A DNA stretch of 64,000 nucleotides, taken from contig CACWLI010000001.1 in NCBI GenBank assembly GCA_902761685.1, positions 1 through 64,000 of the forward strand. The letters run 5' to 3'. Positions 16,242-24,893 of the stretch are shown in pieces. Each line of letters begins with the position of its first letter. Position 1 is the stretch's first letter. The DNA comes from an uncultured Erysipelotrichaceae bacterium. Its GTDB lineage: Bacteria > Bacillota_I > Bacilli_A > RF39 > UBA660. The position numbers and the translations under genes were made by a program. Below the pieces are notes generated by a model, which was given only the letters and a program-made list of their open reading frames with translations, had not been told where the DNA came from and ran no database searches.

Positions 16242-17390
16242 ATGAAAAAGAATGCAGTCAATGATATATTTGCTGATGATTATAAAAGAAAAGTTAAAAT
16301 AATATCATATATTTGTGTTATTGCTGTTTTTGCTGTACTTTTTATTTCATTTGCTTGTACTTATTATTTAAAAAGTAAAAAAGATTATATAAATTATACT
16401 GAAAGTAGTGATGTAAACTATAAAGTATATTTAAAACAAAACGAATTCTTTGATAAGAATTATGCAGAAGAAGAAAAACAATATATAGCAAGTTTAATTG
16501 ACTATATTAATACTACATTTAAGTATAATATCGAAGTTGAAAGAAAAAATGTGGATTTTAATTATTCTTATTATATTGATGCTGAAGTTAATGTAAAAGA
16601 AAGAAATGGAACTCGTTCATTATATAATTTTAATGAAACAATTCTTGATACTAAAACTGGTAGCTCTCATGGAAGCTCAAAGATTGGAATTACTGAAAGT
16701 GTATCAGTAGATTATAATCATTACAATGAAATAATTAAAAAATTTATTAGTACTTATAAATTAGATGACATAGTTAGTACATTAACAATTAATATGCATG
16801 TAAGTACAGCATCTACTTGTGATGATTTTGACAGTGATAATAATACTGAATCTGTAGTAAGTCTTGTTATTCCATTAACAACAAAAACAATGGCAATTGA
16901 TATTACAAATGATTTAGCAGATAATGAATATAAATTTGTAGTATGTAATAAACCTGCTGTTGTAGTTGTTTATTTAATACTATCACTTGTATTTTTAGGA
17001 ATAACAGTATTCTTATGTGTAAAATTATCTGAATATATTGCTAAAACTAGAAGTATAAATGCTCTATATGATAGAGAACTAAAAAAAATATTAAGTAATT
17101 ACCATTCATATATTCAAAAAGTTCAAAATAAGATTGATTTGAAAAAAGGATTAGGTCTTGATAACTTTAAAGAATGTCAAATATTCAAATTAGAAACATT
17201 CACTGATATGTTAGAAATTAGAGATAACATAAATGCTCCAATACTAATGGCTTGTGATGAAAATAATACTTCAACATATTTCTTAATATTGGATGTATCT
17301 AATAAAGCAATTTATGTTTATAGTATAAGAATTAAAGATATTAAAAGAAAAATAAAAAAACAAAATAGTGAATTAGAAGAGAATAATTAA
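16242..17390 (+). CDS. DUF5305-like membrane protein
   Basis: 382 residues. One membrane helix near residues 20-40, an extracellular Asn/Tyr-rich domain (about 45-240) with GSSHGSSKIGITESVSVDYNHY in its middle, a second helix at about 243-262, and a cytoplasmic C-terminus of about 120 residues. This layout and the position next to a signal peptidase I resemble DUF5305 proteins, known mainly from archaea beside signal peptidase genes. The family name is from memory and only moderately sure. It is the last gene of the TasA-like/SipW operon, so it may help export or anchoring. Confidence 0.6.
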   Translation: MKKNAVNDIFADDYKRKVKIISYICVIAVFAVLFISFACTYYLKSKKDYINYTESSDVNYKVYLKQNEFFDKNYAEEEKQYIASLIDYINTTFKYNIEVERKNVDFNYSYYIDAEVNVKERNGTRSLYNFNETILDTKTGSSHGSSKIGITESVSVDYNHYNEIIKKFISTYKLDDIVSTLTINMHVSTASTCDDFDSDNNTESVVSLVIPLTTKTMAIDITNDLADNEYKFVVCNKPAVVVVYLILSLVFLGITVFLCVKLSEYIAKTRSINALYDRELKKILSNYHSYIQKVQNKIDLKKGLGLDNFKECQIFKLETFTDMLEIRDNINAPILMACDENNTSTYFLILDVSNKAIYVYSIRIKDIKRKIKKQNSELEENN

Positions 17391-17406
17391 TAATTATTCT
17401 TTTTTT
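17379..17406 (+). terminator. Terminator of the TasA-like/SipW operon
   Basis: GAATAATT/AATTATTC hairpin followed by TTTTTTT; the stop codon of the DUF5305-like gene is inside the stem. Confidence 0.6.
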
Positions 17407-17541
17407 ATATAAAATTGATTATGTATTATTATTTATGATAATATAATAATAGGTGAGAATATAAAAGAAGATTTTAAAAAAATATTCTTTTCAAAATTAA
17501 ATAAAATATGTTATTCTATTAATAGAGAATAGGTGATTAAA

Positions 17542-19158
17542 ATGGGTAGTGAATTAAGTGACTATGAAATGTATAGGGAGTCTTTAATACAATATTTAGA
17601 AAATAGGATAAGTGGTTTAGATAGCAGAATAGATACTTTAGAAGATAAAATATTAAAGAATAGATTAAGTAAAAAATCAGCTGATAAATTAAATATTCCT
17701 TTTGATTCTAATGAACTTAAAAAATTAAGTAGTAGAAGATTAAAATATGCTAAACTACTTGGAGTTATTAGAGATATTAATCTTATAAGATATTATGAAA
17801 TAGATTATAAATCATCTGAAATTCTAGGAGAGTTATTTAGTAAACTAAGTAGGGAAGAAAAAGATGCTTTATCAAGCGTAGTTAATAGTTGTATTAATAA
17901 ACAAAATAAAGAATCTAATGATGAATTAAGAAGATTACAACAAGAGGCTCTTAGATTTGCAAAAAGTTTAGGAATAGAAGAATGGGAAGTTGTTGTAAAA
18001 GGTAAAAATCATGAGTTATTTCAAGTTGACTATATTATAGATAGAATAAAAAGCTTAAAATCACAAGAAGAAAAAGGTATATATTTTACTGATGAAACAA
18101 CTGCTCATATAATAAGTGACAGCAAAGCTTTTGAAAATAAAAACATAGTTAGAATACCTAAAAAAGAAATATCTGATAAAGACGTAGAAGAATTAATTAG
18201 AAGAGAAATAAAAGAAGAATATAATTTAATACTTAATGATGAAAAATTAAATAAGCATTTATCTGGCAAAATAAAGAGAAATATTCATAAAATAGTAGAA
18301 CTTGAAGTTGAAAATGAGATGCTAAGTAGAAAAATAATTAGTTTGAATACTCGTGAACTTGATAGAAGTGTTTTTGGACCAGTAATTGAATATATTGAGA
18401 GATTAAAAATAGAAGCTTCTAAAAAAATTAAGAAAAATAATATTGAATTAAATAGAGTAGTTAGCTTGGGTGAATTAAAAGCATTAAAAGAAGAAGCTAA
18501 GAAAAATGAGATTGATAAGAATAAAAAAGAAGAACTTGAAAGAATTGCTAAAGGTAGAGTTGAGAAAGCTGCATATGAATTAGAAAAGATGAGACATAGT
18601 AATGCTAGCACTGCTCAAATACAAAAACTTGAAAGAGAATTAAATGAAATGCTACATGTTCAGGGTGGCGTAAGGGTAGACCTAACAGAAGCTCGTGAAA
18701 AAGGTATCGAAAGATTTAGAAAAGAAGAATCAGAAAAGAAATTTAGAAAAATTGAAATAGAAAGACAAGAAGTAGAAAGACAAGAAAAAATTAAAGAGAA
18801 AAGTTTAAGTAACACAGAAAGAATATTACATGAAGCAATTATGGATTTATATAATGTTAGAGGTGGACATAGACCTTTAAGAATAGATTCAGTTGAATAT
18901 AGAGATTTAAGAGATGAATTATTAAAAAAATATAAATCTACTCCTATTGAAAGAGCTTTAATTGAAGGTAAGGCAAATGGTAGAATAAGAAGAGAAGCTA
19001 CTTTGGATACACTTAATGAAGAGGAAAGAAAAATTGTTGAATTATTAGTTCCATATTGTCAAGATTCTAATTATTCATATTTTGGAGCATTAAGAGATTT
19101 CCATGGTCTTGGTGGACAAGATGTTGAATTTGAACAAGAGAGTGAAATGAGATTGTAA
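17542..19158 (+). CDS. Long coiled-coil hypothetical protein
   Basis: 538 residues from the ATG at 17542 (AGGTGA at 17531-17536). It is very rich in Lys, Glu and Arg. Strong coiled coil is evident from about 215 to 430, with a Met/Gly break near HVQGGVRVDLTEARE. The C-terminal 100 residues look globular (ALIEGKANGRIRREATLDTL, then HGLGGQDVEFEQESE). No signal peptide or membrane helix. Family not recognised; a cytoplasmic structural or scaffold role is the most that can be guessed. It is a single-gene unit. Confidence 0.75.
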   Translation: MGSELSDYEMYRESLIQYLENRISGLDSRIDTLEDKILKNRLSKKSADKLNIPFDSNELKKLSSRRLKYAKLLGVIRDINLIRYYEIDYKSSEILGELFSKLSREEKDALSSVVNSCINKQNKESNDELRRLQQEALRFAKSLGIEEWEVVVKGKNHELFQVDYIIDRIKSLKSQEEKGIYFTDETTAHIISDSKAFENKNIVRIPKKEISDKDVEELIRREIKEEYNLILNDEKLNKHLSGKIKRNIHKIVELEVENEMLSRKIISLNTRELDRSVFGPVIEYIERLKIEASKKIKKNNIELNRVVSLGELKALKEEAKKNEIDKNKKEELERIAKGRVEKAAYELEKMRHSNASTAQIQKLERELNEMLHVQGGVRVDLTEAREKGIERFRKEESEKKFRKIEIERQEVERQEKIKEKSLSNTERILHEAIMDLYNVRGGHRPLRIDSVEYRDLRDELLKKYKSTPIERALIEGKANGRIRREATLDTLNEEERKIVELLVPYCQDSNYSYFGALRDFHGLGGQDVEFEQESEMRL

Positions 19159-19183
19159 AAGAGTCATATAAATGACTCTTTTT
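19157..19183 (+). terminator. Terminator after the coiled-coil gene
   Basis: AAAAGAGTCAT/ATGACTCTTTT hairpin with a T run; the next -10 follows at once. Confidence 0.78.
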
Positions 19184-19184
19184 A

Positions 19185-19193
19185 TGTTATAAT
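19185..19193 (+). promoter_or_regulatory. Extended -10 promoter
   Basis: TGTTATAAT, only 20 bases before the start codon at 19213. The transcript would begin almost at the ribosome site (AAGGAG at 19200-19205). Confidence 0.6.
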
Positions 19194-19212
19194 TATTATA
19201 AGGAGAGTAGAT

Positions 19213-20532
19213 ATGATTCTAAATGTGTGTGATAGTGGTGATGTTTTATCAGCTCTTAGAATAGTTAGAATTGCTATTATAATTATTAAAATAGTGGTTC
19301 CAATTATTTTAATAGTAAGTTTAATGATTAATTATATGTCTGCTGTATCTAGTAAAGATAATGATGCATTATCACGAGCAAATAAAAATTTAGTTCCAAA
19401 AGTAATTTCTGCATTACTTGTTTTTTTCATACCTACTTTTATAGGTTTAATAGCAGATGCAACATCTAATAGTGTTGATTATATGAATTGCATTAGTAAT
19501 GCTACTAGTGAAGGCGTTAATAACGCATATAAAAGTGAAGCTAAAAATTATATTGAAACTGCTCGTAATAGTTTAAATAAATCTGATTATAATATTGCTG
19601 CTGTTTCTATTGGTAAAGTTCAGGATGAAAGTGATAAAAATGCACTTAGAAATGAATTATCAATTGTATCAAAATATATAACATTAAAAGAAAGAATTAA
19701 TAAATTAAAAACTAATTATGATGAAGCAGAGTATAAAAAAATAAAAAATGAAATTAATGCAATTAGTGATAATAAAATAAAAAAAGAGTTACTTGAATTA
19801 TTAGAAAAAGCAATGAGTTCTTCCGGGGTAAATTTGAATATTCAAGCTGGTACATTTGAAAGAAGTGACTATGATAGTGAAATGAGATATATAGAGGTTA
19901 TACCTGAAGGTGCTACTACAAATATGCCTCTTGTTATTTATTTGCATGGTATATGGTCATATTCATCATTTTCATCAAATGCTCCAAATTATAAAATAAC
20001 TAATTATGTTAAAAGTGGTGGAGCATATACTTATGGTAAGTTTATATTAATTGTTCCAAGAGTAGTTTTATCACAAGGAGATGCTAATAATATGGTTACT
20101 TGGAAAACTAGTCAGGGAAGAGAGCAAACTCAAAAATTAAAAGGACTTATTGATTTTATTGTTAACAAGTATAAAATAAACAATAGAAAGATAATAATTA
20201 CTGGTGTTTCTTTAGGTGGTGATGGAACATGGAATATGATTGAGTCATATCCTAACTTCTTTGCTGCAGGTGTTCCAATAAGTGGTTGTGCAGGATCTAA
20301 TGCTGTTGTTAGTAATTATATTAGTACTCCAATTGTTGCATATCATGGAACAGGTGCTAATGAAGATGCATATAAACAATGTGTACCATCTATTTATAGT
20401 AAAATAAAAAGATCTGGTGGAAATATTCAAATGATTGTTAAGAATGGTTATTCTCATGGTATGATGCAAAATGTATATACTGATGATAATGGAATAATCT
20501 TTAAATGGATGCTTCAACAGGAAAGAAAATAA
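19213..20532 (+). CDS. VirB2/TrbC-like two-helix domain fused to an alpha/beta hydrolase (paralogue 1)
   Basis: 439 residues. Residues 1-95 (ILNVCDSGDVLSALRIVRI, then IIKIVVPIILIV and ALLVFFIPTFIGLI) form a two-helix membrane unit shared with the genes at 23536 and 30029 and resembling VirB2/TrbC-type pilins. A charged helical linker spans 100-200. Residues about 215-439 form an esterase-like hydrolase: LVIYLHGIW (oxyanion strand), GVSLGG with nucleophile Ser333, a D/E in GTGANEDAY, and His in NGYSHGM. The enzyme is probably held outside the membrane. Substrate unknown. A small HNH-like gene starts 3 bases after its stop. Confidence 0.75.
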   Translation: MILNVCDSGDVLSALRIVRIAIIIIKIVVPIILIVSLMINYMSAVSSKDNDALSRANKNLVPKVISALLVFFIPTFIGLIADATSNSVDYMNCISNATSEGVNNAYKSEAKNYIETARNSLNKSDYNIAAVSIGKVQDESDKNALRNELSIVSKYITLKERINKLKTNYDEAEYKKIKNEINAISDNKIKKELLELLEKAMSSSGVNLNIQAGTFERSDYDSEMRYIEVIPEGATTNMPLVIYLHGIWSYSSFSSNAPNYKITNYVKSGGAYTYGKFILIVPRVVLSQGDANNMVTWKTSQGREQTQKLKGLIDFIVNKYKINNRKIIITGVSLGGDGTWNMIESYPNFFAAGVPISGCAGSNAVVSNYISTPIVAYHGTGANEDAYKQCVPSIYSKIKRSGGNIQMIVKNGYSHGMMQNVYTDDNGIIFKWMLQQERK

Positions 20533-20535
20533 TTT

Positions 20536-20886
20536 ATGAATAATGATATTAGAGAAATGATAAATATTTATAATACTGTTGATGTTGATTGGATGGGTGA
20601 TAAGATTAATAGTCCATCTGATTTAACTCGTCATCATATAGTAAAGAAACAATATGATGGTGAAGATGATATTAATAATTATGCTTTATTAACAACTTAT
20701 TCACATCATTTAATTCACTATTTAGAGATTAATTATAATCAAGAATATAATTCTATTAATAAGTTATTATTGAACTTAAATAGAAGTAATAAACCACCTA
20801 CAAATGAGTATTATAATGAAATGCTATCAATACTAAAGAGAGTAAGAAAAGATATAAAAAATAAAAAAAGAAACAGAAAAAAATAA
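20536..20886 (+). CDS. Small HNH-like nuclease
   Basis: 116 residues. TRHHIVKKQYDGEDDINNYALL then TYSHHLIHYLE gives the spacing His-His, Asn, His of a compact HNH/beta-beta-alpha metal site (residues 33-60). The C-terminus is a Lys/Arg-rich tail. It starts 3 bases after the hydrolase fusion gene and has no strong ribosome site of its own, so translational coupling is likely. DNA or RNA as substrate is unknown; there is no signal peptide. Confidence 0.6.
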   Translation: MNNDIREMINIYNTVDVDWMGDKINSPSDLTRHHIVKKQYDGEDDINNYALLTTYSHHLIHYLEINYNQEYNSINKLLLNLNRSNKPPTNEYYNEMLSILKRVRKDIKNKKRNRKK

Positions 20887-20911
20887 GTTCAGAATTCTGA
20901 ACTTATTTTTA
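20881..20911. terminator. Bidirectional terminator
   Basis: AAATAAGTTCAGA/TCTGAACTTATTT palindrome between convergent genes. Confidence 0.75.
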
Positions 20912-21178
20912 TTCTTCATTTAATAATGATTCTTTAGCTGCATTGTATATTTCTAATACAGTAGGCATTTCTTCTTCAGGAATACTTTTAATTTCGTTAT
21001 TATCATAATCTATTTCTGAAATTAACATATTAATATCTTCGCTTTCAACGTTATTATCTAATGTATAAGCTATATATTTTTTTCTTAATTCTGGAACTTC
21101 GAATGCAAATAATATATATACTGTAATACTATTATTTTCTTCATCAACAACAGTTAAACTTCCATCTTCTTTTATCAT
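20909..21178 (-). CDS. DUF1292 family protein
   Basis: 89 residues, acidic. It has the DUF1292 pattern: a start like 'dedGsltvvdEenneitvyiLftFe', then KKYIAYTLD, and an ILEIYNAAKE-type tail. These are small cytoplasmic proteins of unknown function, common in Bacillota. Its ATG overlaps the stop of the upstream gene by 4 bases, so the two are co-translated. Ribosome site GGAGGT. Confidence 0.85.
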   Translation of the reverse strand: MIKEDGSLTVVDEENNSITVYILFAFEVPELRKKYIAYTLDNNVESEDINMLISEIDYDNNEIKSIPEEEMPTVLEIYNAAKESLLNEE

Positions 21179-21567
21179 CTTGATTTACCTCCTATTGTAT
21201 CAATTAAATTTTTAACATCTAATGCAACTGCTTTTCCATCCTCAACTTCAAATAAACTAATAGCGTCTTGAAGTTTGTTTTGTGCATTATCCATATCACC
21301 TTTTAATGCTTCACCTAAAGCATCATATCCTTTATTGGTGATTTTTGTTAATTGTTTACCAGATTTAGTTCTTAAAAATTTAGAAATAGAAGTTAATACT
21401 GGTGCAGCTTCTGGAACAAATACTGAAACAATATCTAAAGTAACTGGAGCAGTTTTTAAATTAAATTTTTCTTGTTTAATTCTACGATCAACAATTTTTT
21501 TCCAAACTTTAGCTATTTTTTCTTTTCTTTCTTTAACAACTAAAACTTTCTTTTCATTTTCTTCCAT
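21175..21567 (-). CDS. Hypothetical protein
   Basis: 130 residues from the ATG at 21567 (a GTG at 21576 is too close to the AGGAG site). Basic N-terminus (KVLVVKERKEKIAKVWKKIVDRR), then a hydrophobic stretch (TLDIVSVFVPEAAPVLTSISKFL) and an Ala-rich helical C-terminus. Family not recognised. It sits in a two-gene unit with the DUF1292 protein. Confidence 0.7.
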   Translation of the reverse strand: MEENEKKVLVVKERKEKIAKVWKKIVDRRIKQEKFNLKTAPVTLDIVSVFVPEAAPVLTSISKFLRTKSGKQLTKITNKGYDALGEALKGDMDNAQNKLQDAISLFEVEDGKAVALDVKNLIDTIGGKSR

Positions 21568-21673
21568 AATGTACACTCCTATAATTTTAATTTAACATTT
21601 AGTAAAAAAATAGTAAATGTTTTTTATAAATAATTACATTTTATGGTGTAAAATTGATTTTTACTTATAAATA

Positions 21674-21682
21674 TGATATAAT
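21674..21682 (+). promoter_or_regulatory. Extended -10 promoter
   Basis: TGATATAAT, 29 bases before the start codon at 21711, in the divergent gap. Confidence 0.6.
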
Positions 21683-21710
21683 ATGCCACTATTAACAAAG
21701 GGGTATTATT

Positions 21711-22778
21711 ATGGAAAAAAGTATAATTGGAAATATTGATTCTAAAACATTTAATACTATAGGAAGAATTGCAAGTATTATACCTAGTACAATTCTAGTA
21801 TCTGATATAGTACTATCTTATTATTATCCAGATATTCACTATATTATGACTGCTGGTGTTTTTTTGACTGGTTTTGGTGGTATGTATTTTAATATGAGTG
21901 ATTTAAAGAATTATACTAGTGATGTAAAAGAAACAATGATTTTATATAATGAGTTTTTAAATAACTATAACAAGTTAAATAAGATGTTTGATTTTAATGA
22001 TCCAACTCAAGTTTATACTTTATATACATATTTATATAAGAATGGTTTTTTATCAAAAGATAAACAATTTGTTTTTGATAATGAAAGAAAGTACAATAAT
22101 ATTACTGCTTGTATGGGTTGTGATGTTATAAATGGTAGTGGAGTATGTAGAAATATTTCTGCTATGTTAGTTGATATACTTAATAATTATGGAATGAGTT
22201 CTTTGAATTTAGGAGTTTATCAAAATGGATATTTTGTTGCATATGATAAATCATTATTAAAAGGATATACAAAAGAAGAATTAATTGAGCAAGCTAAAAA
22301 ATTAATTGTTGATGAAGAAAGATTAGATATAGTTATTAAAGAAATAAATGAATTTGAGGAACCTGTTCATAAAAAAATACTATTATGTGATGATTTAGAT
22401 TTTTTAAATCCTACAAAGTTAACTGGAAATCATGCTATTACATTTACATATCATAATGGAAAAAAATATTTTATGGATTCAACACAGGAAACAACATATA
22501 GAATGAGTATGAGAGATAAAGCTTTATATGATAAATATGAAAGGTTAAAAATCAAAAGTTCAACTTCTAAGTTTTTGTCACATGATAAAAATTGTTATAA
22601 AGAAATTGGCGGAAAAATATTTGAGGATGTTCCAATGATAAGTAGAGAAGAAGAGAAACAAATAATTTTAGGGGTTAGAGATATTATAAAGAATAATGGT
22701 GATTTATTAGAAAGCTTTTATTCTGAAAATAAAGAATTATATGATGAAATATCTGAAAGTGTCTTAAAACTAAAATAA
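21711..22778 (+). CDS. Transglutaminase-like (Cys-His-Asp) protein
   Basis: 355 residues. Two hydrophobic stretches near residues 22-65 may anchor it in the membrane. The later part has the transglutaminase-like triad order: GSGVCRNISAMLVDIL (Cys at about residue 145), NHAITFTYHNGKKYFMDSTQ (His and Asp at about 243-260). This fold includes proteases and crosslinking enzymes; the spacing between Cys and His is longer than usual. No other family is recognised. It is a single-gene unit with a terminator shared with the convergent gene. Confidence 0.65.
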   Translation: MEKSIIGNIDSKTFNTIGRIASIIPSTILVSDIVLSYYYPDIHYIMTAGVFLTGFGGMYFNMSDLKNYTSDVKETMILYNEFLNNYNKLNKMFDFNDPTQVYTLYTYLYKNGFLSKDKQFVFDNERKYNNITACMGCDVINGSGVCRNISAMLVDILNNYGMSSLNLGVYQNGYFVAYDKSLLKGYTKEELIEQAKKLIVDEERLDIVIKEINEFEEPVHKKILLCDDLDFLNPTKLTGNHAITFTYHNGKKYFMDSTQETTYRMSMRDKALYDKYERLKIKSSTSKFLSHDKNCYKEIGGKIFEDVPMISREEEKQIILGVRDIIKNNGDLLESFYSENKELYDEISESVLKLK

Positions 22779-22807
22779 AAATAGTTGAGTTTAACTCAAC
22801 TATTTTT
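22777..22807. terminator. Bidirectional terminator
   Basis: AAAAATAGTTGAG/CTCAACTATTTTT hairpin between convergent genes. Confidence 0.78.
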
Positions 22808-22819
22808 ATTGTCATGAAA

Positions 22820-23245
22820 TTATAATGTAATTTGTTTTTGTTTTTCTAAACTATTTAAGTATTGAGAAACTTCTTCTAGACTACTAAATACAGGAACTCC
22901 TGCTTTAAGTAAATCTTTTTTAATTTTAATCATGTTTTTTAGAATATGTTTTTCAAATACTTTACCATCACGTTCTTCTAAAATACAACAAATAACTCTT
23001 CCTGGTCTCTTGCAACTATCCATAGCTACTTCAAATACACTATATACTCCTGTCATTTCTGGTGTTAGAGTATAAAGAGTAATATCATCATTAGCTTTGT
23101 GATAATCTTCCTCCATTTGAGCTTTCTCATCCCAGTGTTCTACTACTGGATTAAATGAACTAATTTTGCTTTCATCTAACATTGGTATTAATTCATCTCT
23201 CCATGTTGAACCATTACAAGTTCCTCCTAAAAAAATACTATACAT
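22820..23245 (-). CDS. Nucleoside 2-deoxyribosyltransferase-like protein under a yybP-ykoY-type riboswitch
   Basis: 141 residues. IFLGGTCNGSTWRDELIP at the start, SFNPVVEHWDEKAQ, then YTLTPEMTGVYSVFEVAMDSCKRPG match the nucleoside deoxyribosyltransferase-like family (Nuc_deoxyri_tr2 type): a Gly-rich strand-loop and a P-x-MTGxYSxxE motif holding the usual catalytic Glu. Members cleave or exchange nucleoside bases, or hydrolyse related nucleotides. The ribosome site is AAGGAGGGTGATA. Its leader carries a Mn2+-type riboswitch, an unusual target for that RNA. Confidence 0.82.
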   Translation of the reverse strand: MYSIFLGGTCNGSTWRDELIPMLDESKISSFNPVVEHWDEKAQMEEDYHKANDDITLYTLTPEMTGVYSVFEVAMDSCKRPGRVICCILEERDGKVFEKHILKNMIKIKKDLLKAGVPVFSSLEEVSQYLNSLEKQKQITL

Positions 23246-23307
23246 ATTATCACCCTCCTTTTTTAATATCTATATATATTTTTTAGAACAAATTTTGGAG
23301 TTCTTTT

Positions 23308-23343
23308 AAAAATGCAAGACTCCCCCTTTAAAAGTCTTGCATT
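23308..23343 (-). terminator. Riboswitch terminator hairpin (expression platform 2)
   Basis: Minus strand ATGCAAGACT - loop - AGTCTTGCAT followed by TTTTTA. The CUUUUAA at 23334-23328, at the loop edge of the left arm, can pair with UUAAAG at the aptamer's 5' end, so the two structures exclude each other. The loop also repeats AAAGGGGGAG, very like the aptamer's L1 segment. Confidence 0.75.
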
Positions 23344-23419
23344 TTAATCTATATCCGGATATTAAATCGTATTGACGAATATAGTACATATAATATATGT
23401 TTGCTACTCCCCTTTAACG
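23328..23419 (-). promoter_or_regulatory. yybP-ykoY-like (Mn2+) riboswitch 2
   Basis: Minus strand: UUAAAGGGGAGUAGC (23417-23403), hairpin ACAUAU/AUAUGU, the stem CUAUAU/AUAUAG enclosing UCGUCAAUACG (core 23377-23368) opposite CCGG (23358-23355), and a small GAU/AUC hairpin. Both conserved loops are identical or nearly identical to riboswitch 1, while the stems differ in sequence but keep pairing, which is good evidence for a functional RNA. The gene controlled is the deoxyribosyltransferase-like protein. Confidence 0.85.
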
Positions 23420-23425
23420 ATATTA

Positions 23426-23454
23426 ATTATACCACAAAAAGTTTGTTATGTCAA
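23426..23454 (-). promoter_or_regulatory. Promoter of riboswitch 2 (TTGACA-N17-TATAAT)
   Basis: Minus strand TTGACA (23454-23449), 17-base spacer, TATAAT (23431-23426) preceded by TGG. Predicted transcript start near 23419. Confidence 0.85.
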
Positions 23455-23510
23455 TAATGATAATAACAAAAAATTAAAAACAAAAAACCTTAATATATTT
23501 TTTAATATTA

Positions 23511-23519
23511 TGATATAAT
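23511..23519 (+). promoter_or_regulatory. Extended -10 promoter of hydrolase paralogue 2
   Basis: TGATATAAT, 17 bases before the ATG at 23536. The 5' leader would be only about 10 bases. Confidence 0.6.
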
Positions 23520-23535
23520 ATTCTTGGTGAATAAT

Positions 23536-24867
23536 ATGATATTATCTGTTTGTGACAATTCAAGTGTTTTATCCGCTCTTAGAGTAGTTAGAATATTGAT
23601 AATGATTATTAAAATAGTTGTTCCAATTATATTAATAGTTACTACAATGTTAAATTATATGGCAGCGGTCTCTAGTAATGACAATGATGCTCTTACAAAA
23701 GCCAATAAAAACGTTATTCCAAAAATAATTGCTGCAATTCTTATATTTTTTATACCAACGTTTATTAATATAATAGCTGATGCTACATCAAATAGTGTAG
23801 ATTTTATGAAATGTATTAGTGAAGCTACTAGCGAGGGTATAAGTAAAGCAAAATATAATGAGACTATTAACTTGGTTGCTGTTGCTGAAAAAAGAATGAG
23901 TGAATCTGATTATAAAATAGCTTTAACTAATGTTAATAGTTTAGAAGATTCTAGTGATAAGAATACTTTAATTAGTAGATTAAATAAAATAAAAGATGGA
24001 ATTGAATTAAAAAAAGAAATTGATATAAAAATGAAAAATCCTACAGAGGGAGATTATAATGAACTATTAAAGAAAGTAAATGCTCTTGAAGATGGAGAAT
24101 TTAAAAATCAATTATTAAAAAAACTTGAAGAAATGAAAAAGAAATTGGTTGGAAATGTTGATGAAGTATTAGCTAAAATAAGTTCTTATGCTCCTAAAAA
24201 GTATAAGGATAATATAACTATAAATTATTATGTGTCATCAAGTAACCAAGGATTTACTTATTGGCTATATGTTCCTTCGAATGTGAGTGCTGGATTACCA
24301 ATTGTATTCTTTATGCATGATTTAGGATGTAGAGGAGATGATTATCATAATGGTACTGATGCTAGCATTTGGGGCGGACCAATTAGAGAAATAAATCAAG
24401 GAAATAGAAATTATAATGCAATATTAGTTCATGCTCAAGTACCTAGTGGTGATAGAAGTCAAAATTATTCAGGATCTTATATAGAGTTATTAAATAAACT
24501 TGCAGACGGATTTAAAGCAGATAAGAAAAAAATATCAGTTATGGGATTTTCTAATGGATGTTATGGAGTAATGACAATAGTTAGTCAAAATCCAAATTAT
24601 TTTTCATCTGCAGTACCAATTGGATGTTCTACTTCTGGTAGTAGTCCATCTTCATTTAAAAATCTTGCATATTGGAGTTTTGTTGGAACAGGAGATGGAG
24701 CAGGTGACATGCCATCATTTGCAAATTCTATTAATTCCATTGGAGGTAATGCTAAACATTCTAATTCTAAATATAAATCTCATAATTGTTTATATCCAAG
24801 TAATAAAGAAGGTGTTCTTCTTGAATATAATGTTGTTGAATGGATGTTAAATCAAACAAAAAAATAA
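23536..24867 (+). CDS. VirB2/TrbC-like two-helix domain fused to an alpha/beta hydrolase (paralogue 2)
   Basis: 443 residues from the ATG at 23536, chosen because the mature start (MILSVCDNSSVLSALRVVRI) then aligns with the paralogues at 19213 and 30029; a GTG 12 bases upstream is the alternative. The two-helix unit (residues 1-95) and charged linker match paralogue 1. The C-terminal half is a hydrolase with FFMHDLGCRG, GFSNG (nucleophile Ser339), a D in VGTGDGAGDM and a late His in SHNCLYPSNK. It differs enough from paralogue 1 that substrates probably differ. It is likely a membrane-held extracellular esterase or peptidase. Confidence 0.73.
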   Translation: MILSVCDNSSVLSALRVVRILIMIIKIVVPIILIVTTMLNYMAAVSSNDNDALTKANKNVIPKIIAAILIFFIPTFINIIADATSNSVDFMKCISEATSEGISKAKYNETINLVAVAEKRMSESDYKIALTNVNSLEDSSDKNTLISRLNKIKDGIELKKEIDIKMKNPTEGDYNELLKKVNALEDGEFKNQLLKKLEEMKKKLVGNVDEVLAKISSYAPKKYKDNITINYYVSSSNQGFTYWLYVPSNVSAGLPIVFFMHDLGCRGDDYHNGTDASIWGGPIREINQGNRNYNAILVHAQVPSGDRSQNYSGSYIELLNKLADGFKADKKKISVMGFSNGCYGVMTIVSQNPNYFSSAVPIGCSTSGSSPSSFKNLAYWSFVGTGDGAGDMPSFANSINSIGGNAKHSNSKYKSHNCLYPSNKEGVLLEYNVVEWMLNQTKK

Positions 24868-24893
24868 AAGAGAATTGCTTCTCTTTTATTTTA
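24860..24893. terminator. Bidirectional terminator
   Basis: AAAATAAAAGAGAA/TTCTCTTTTATTTT hairpin between convergent genes. Confidence 0.78.
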
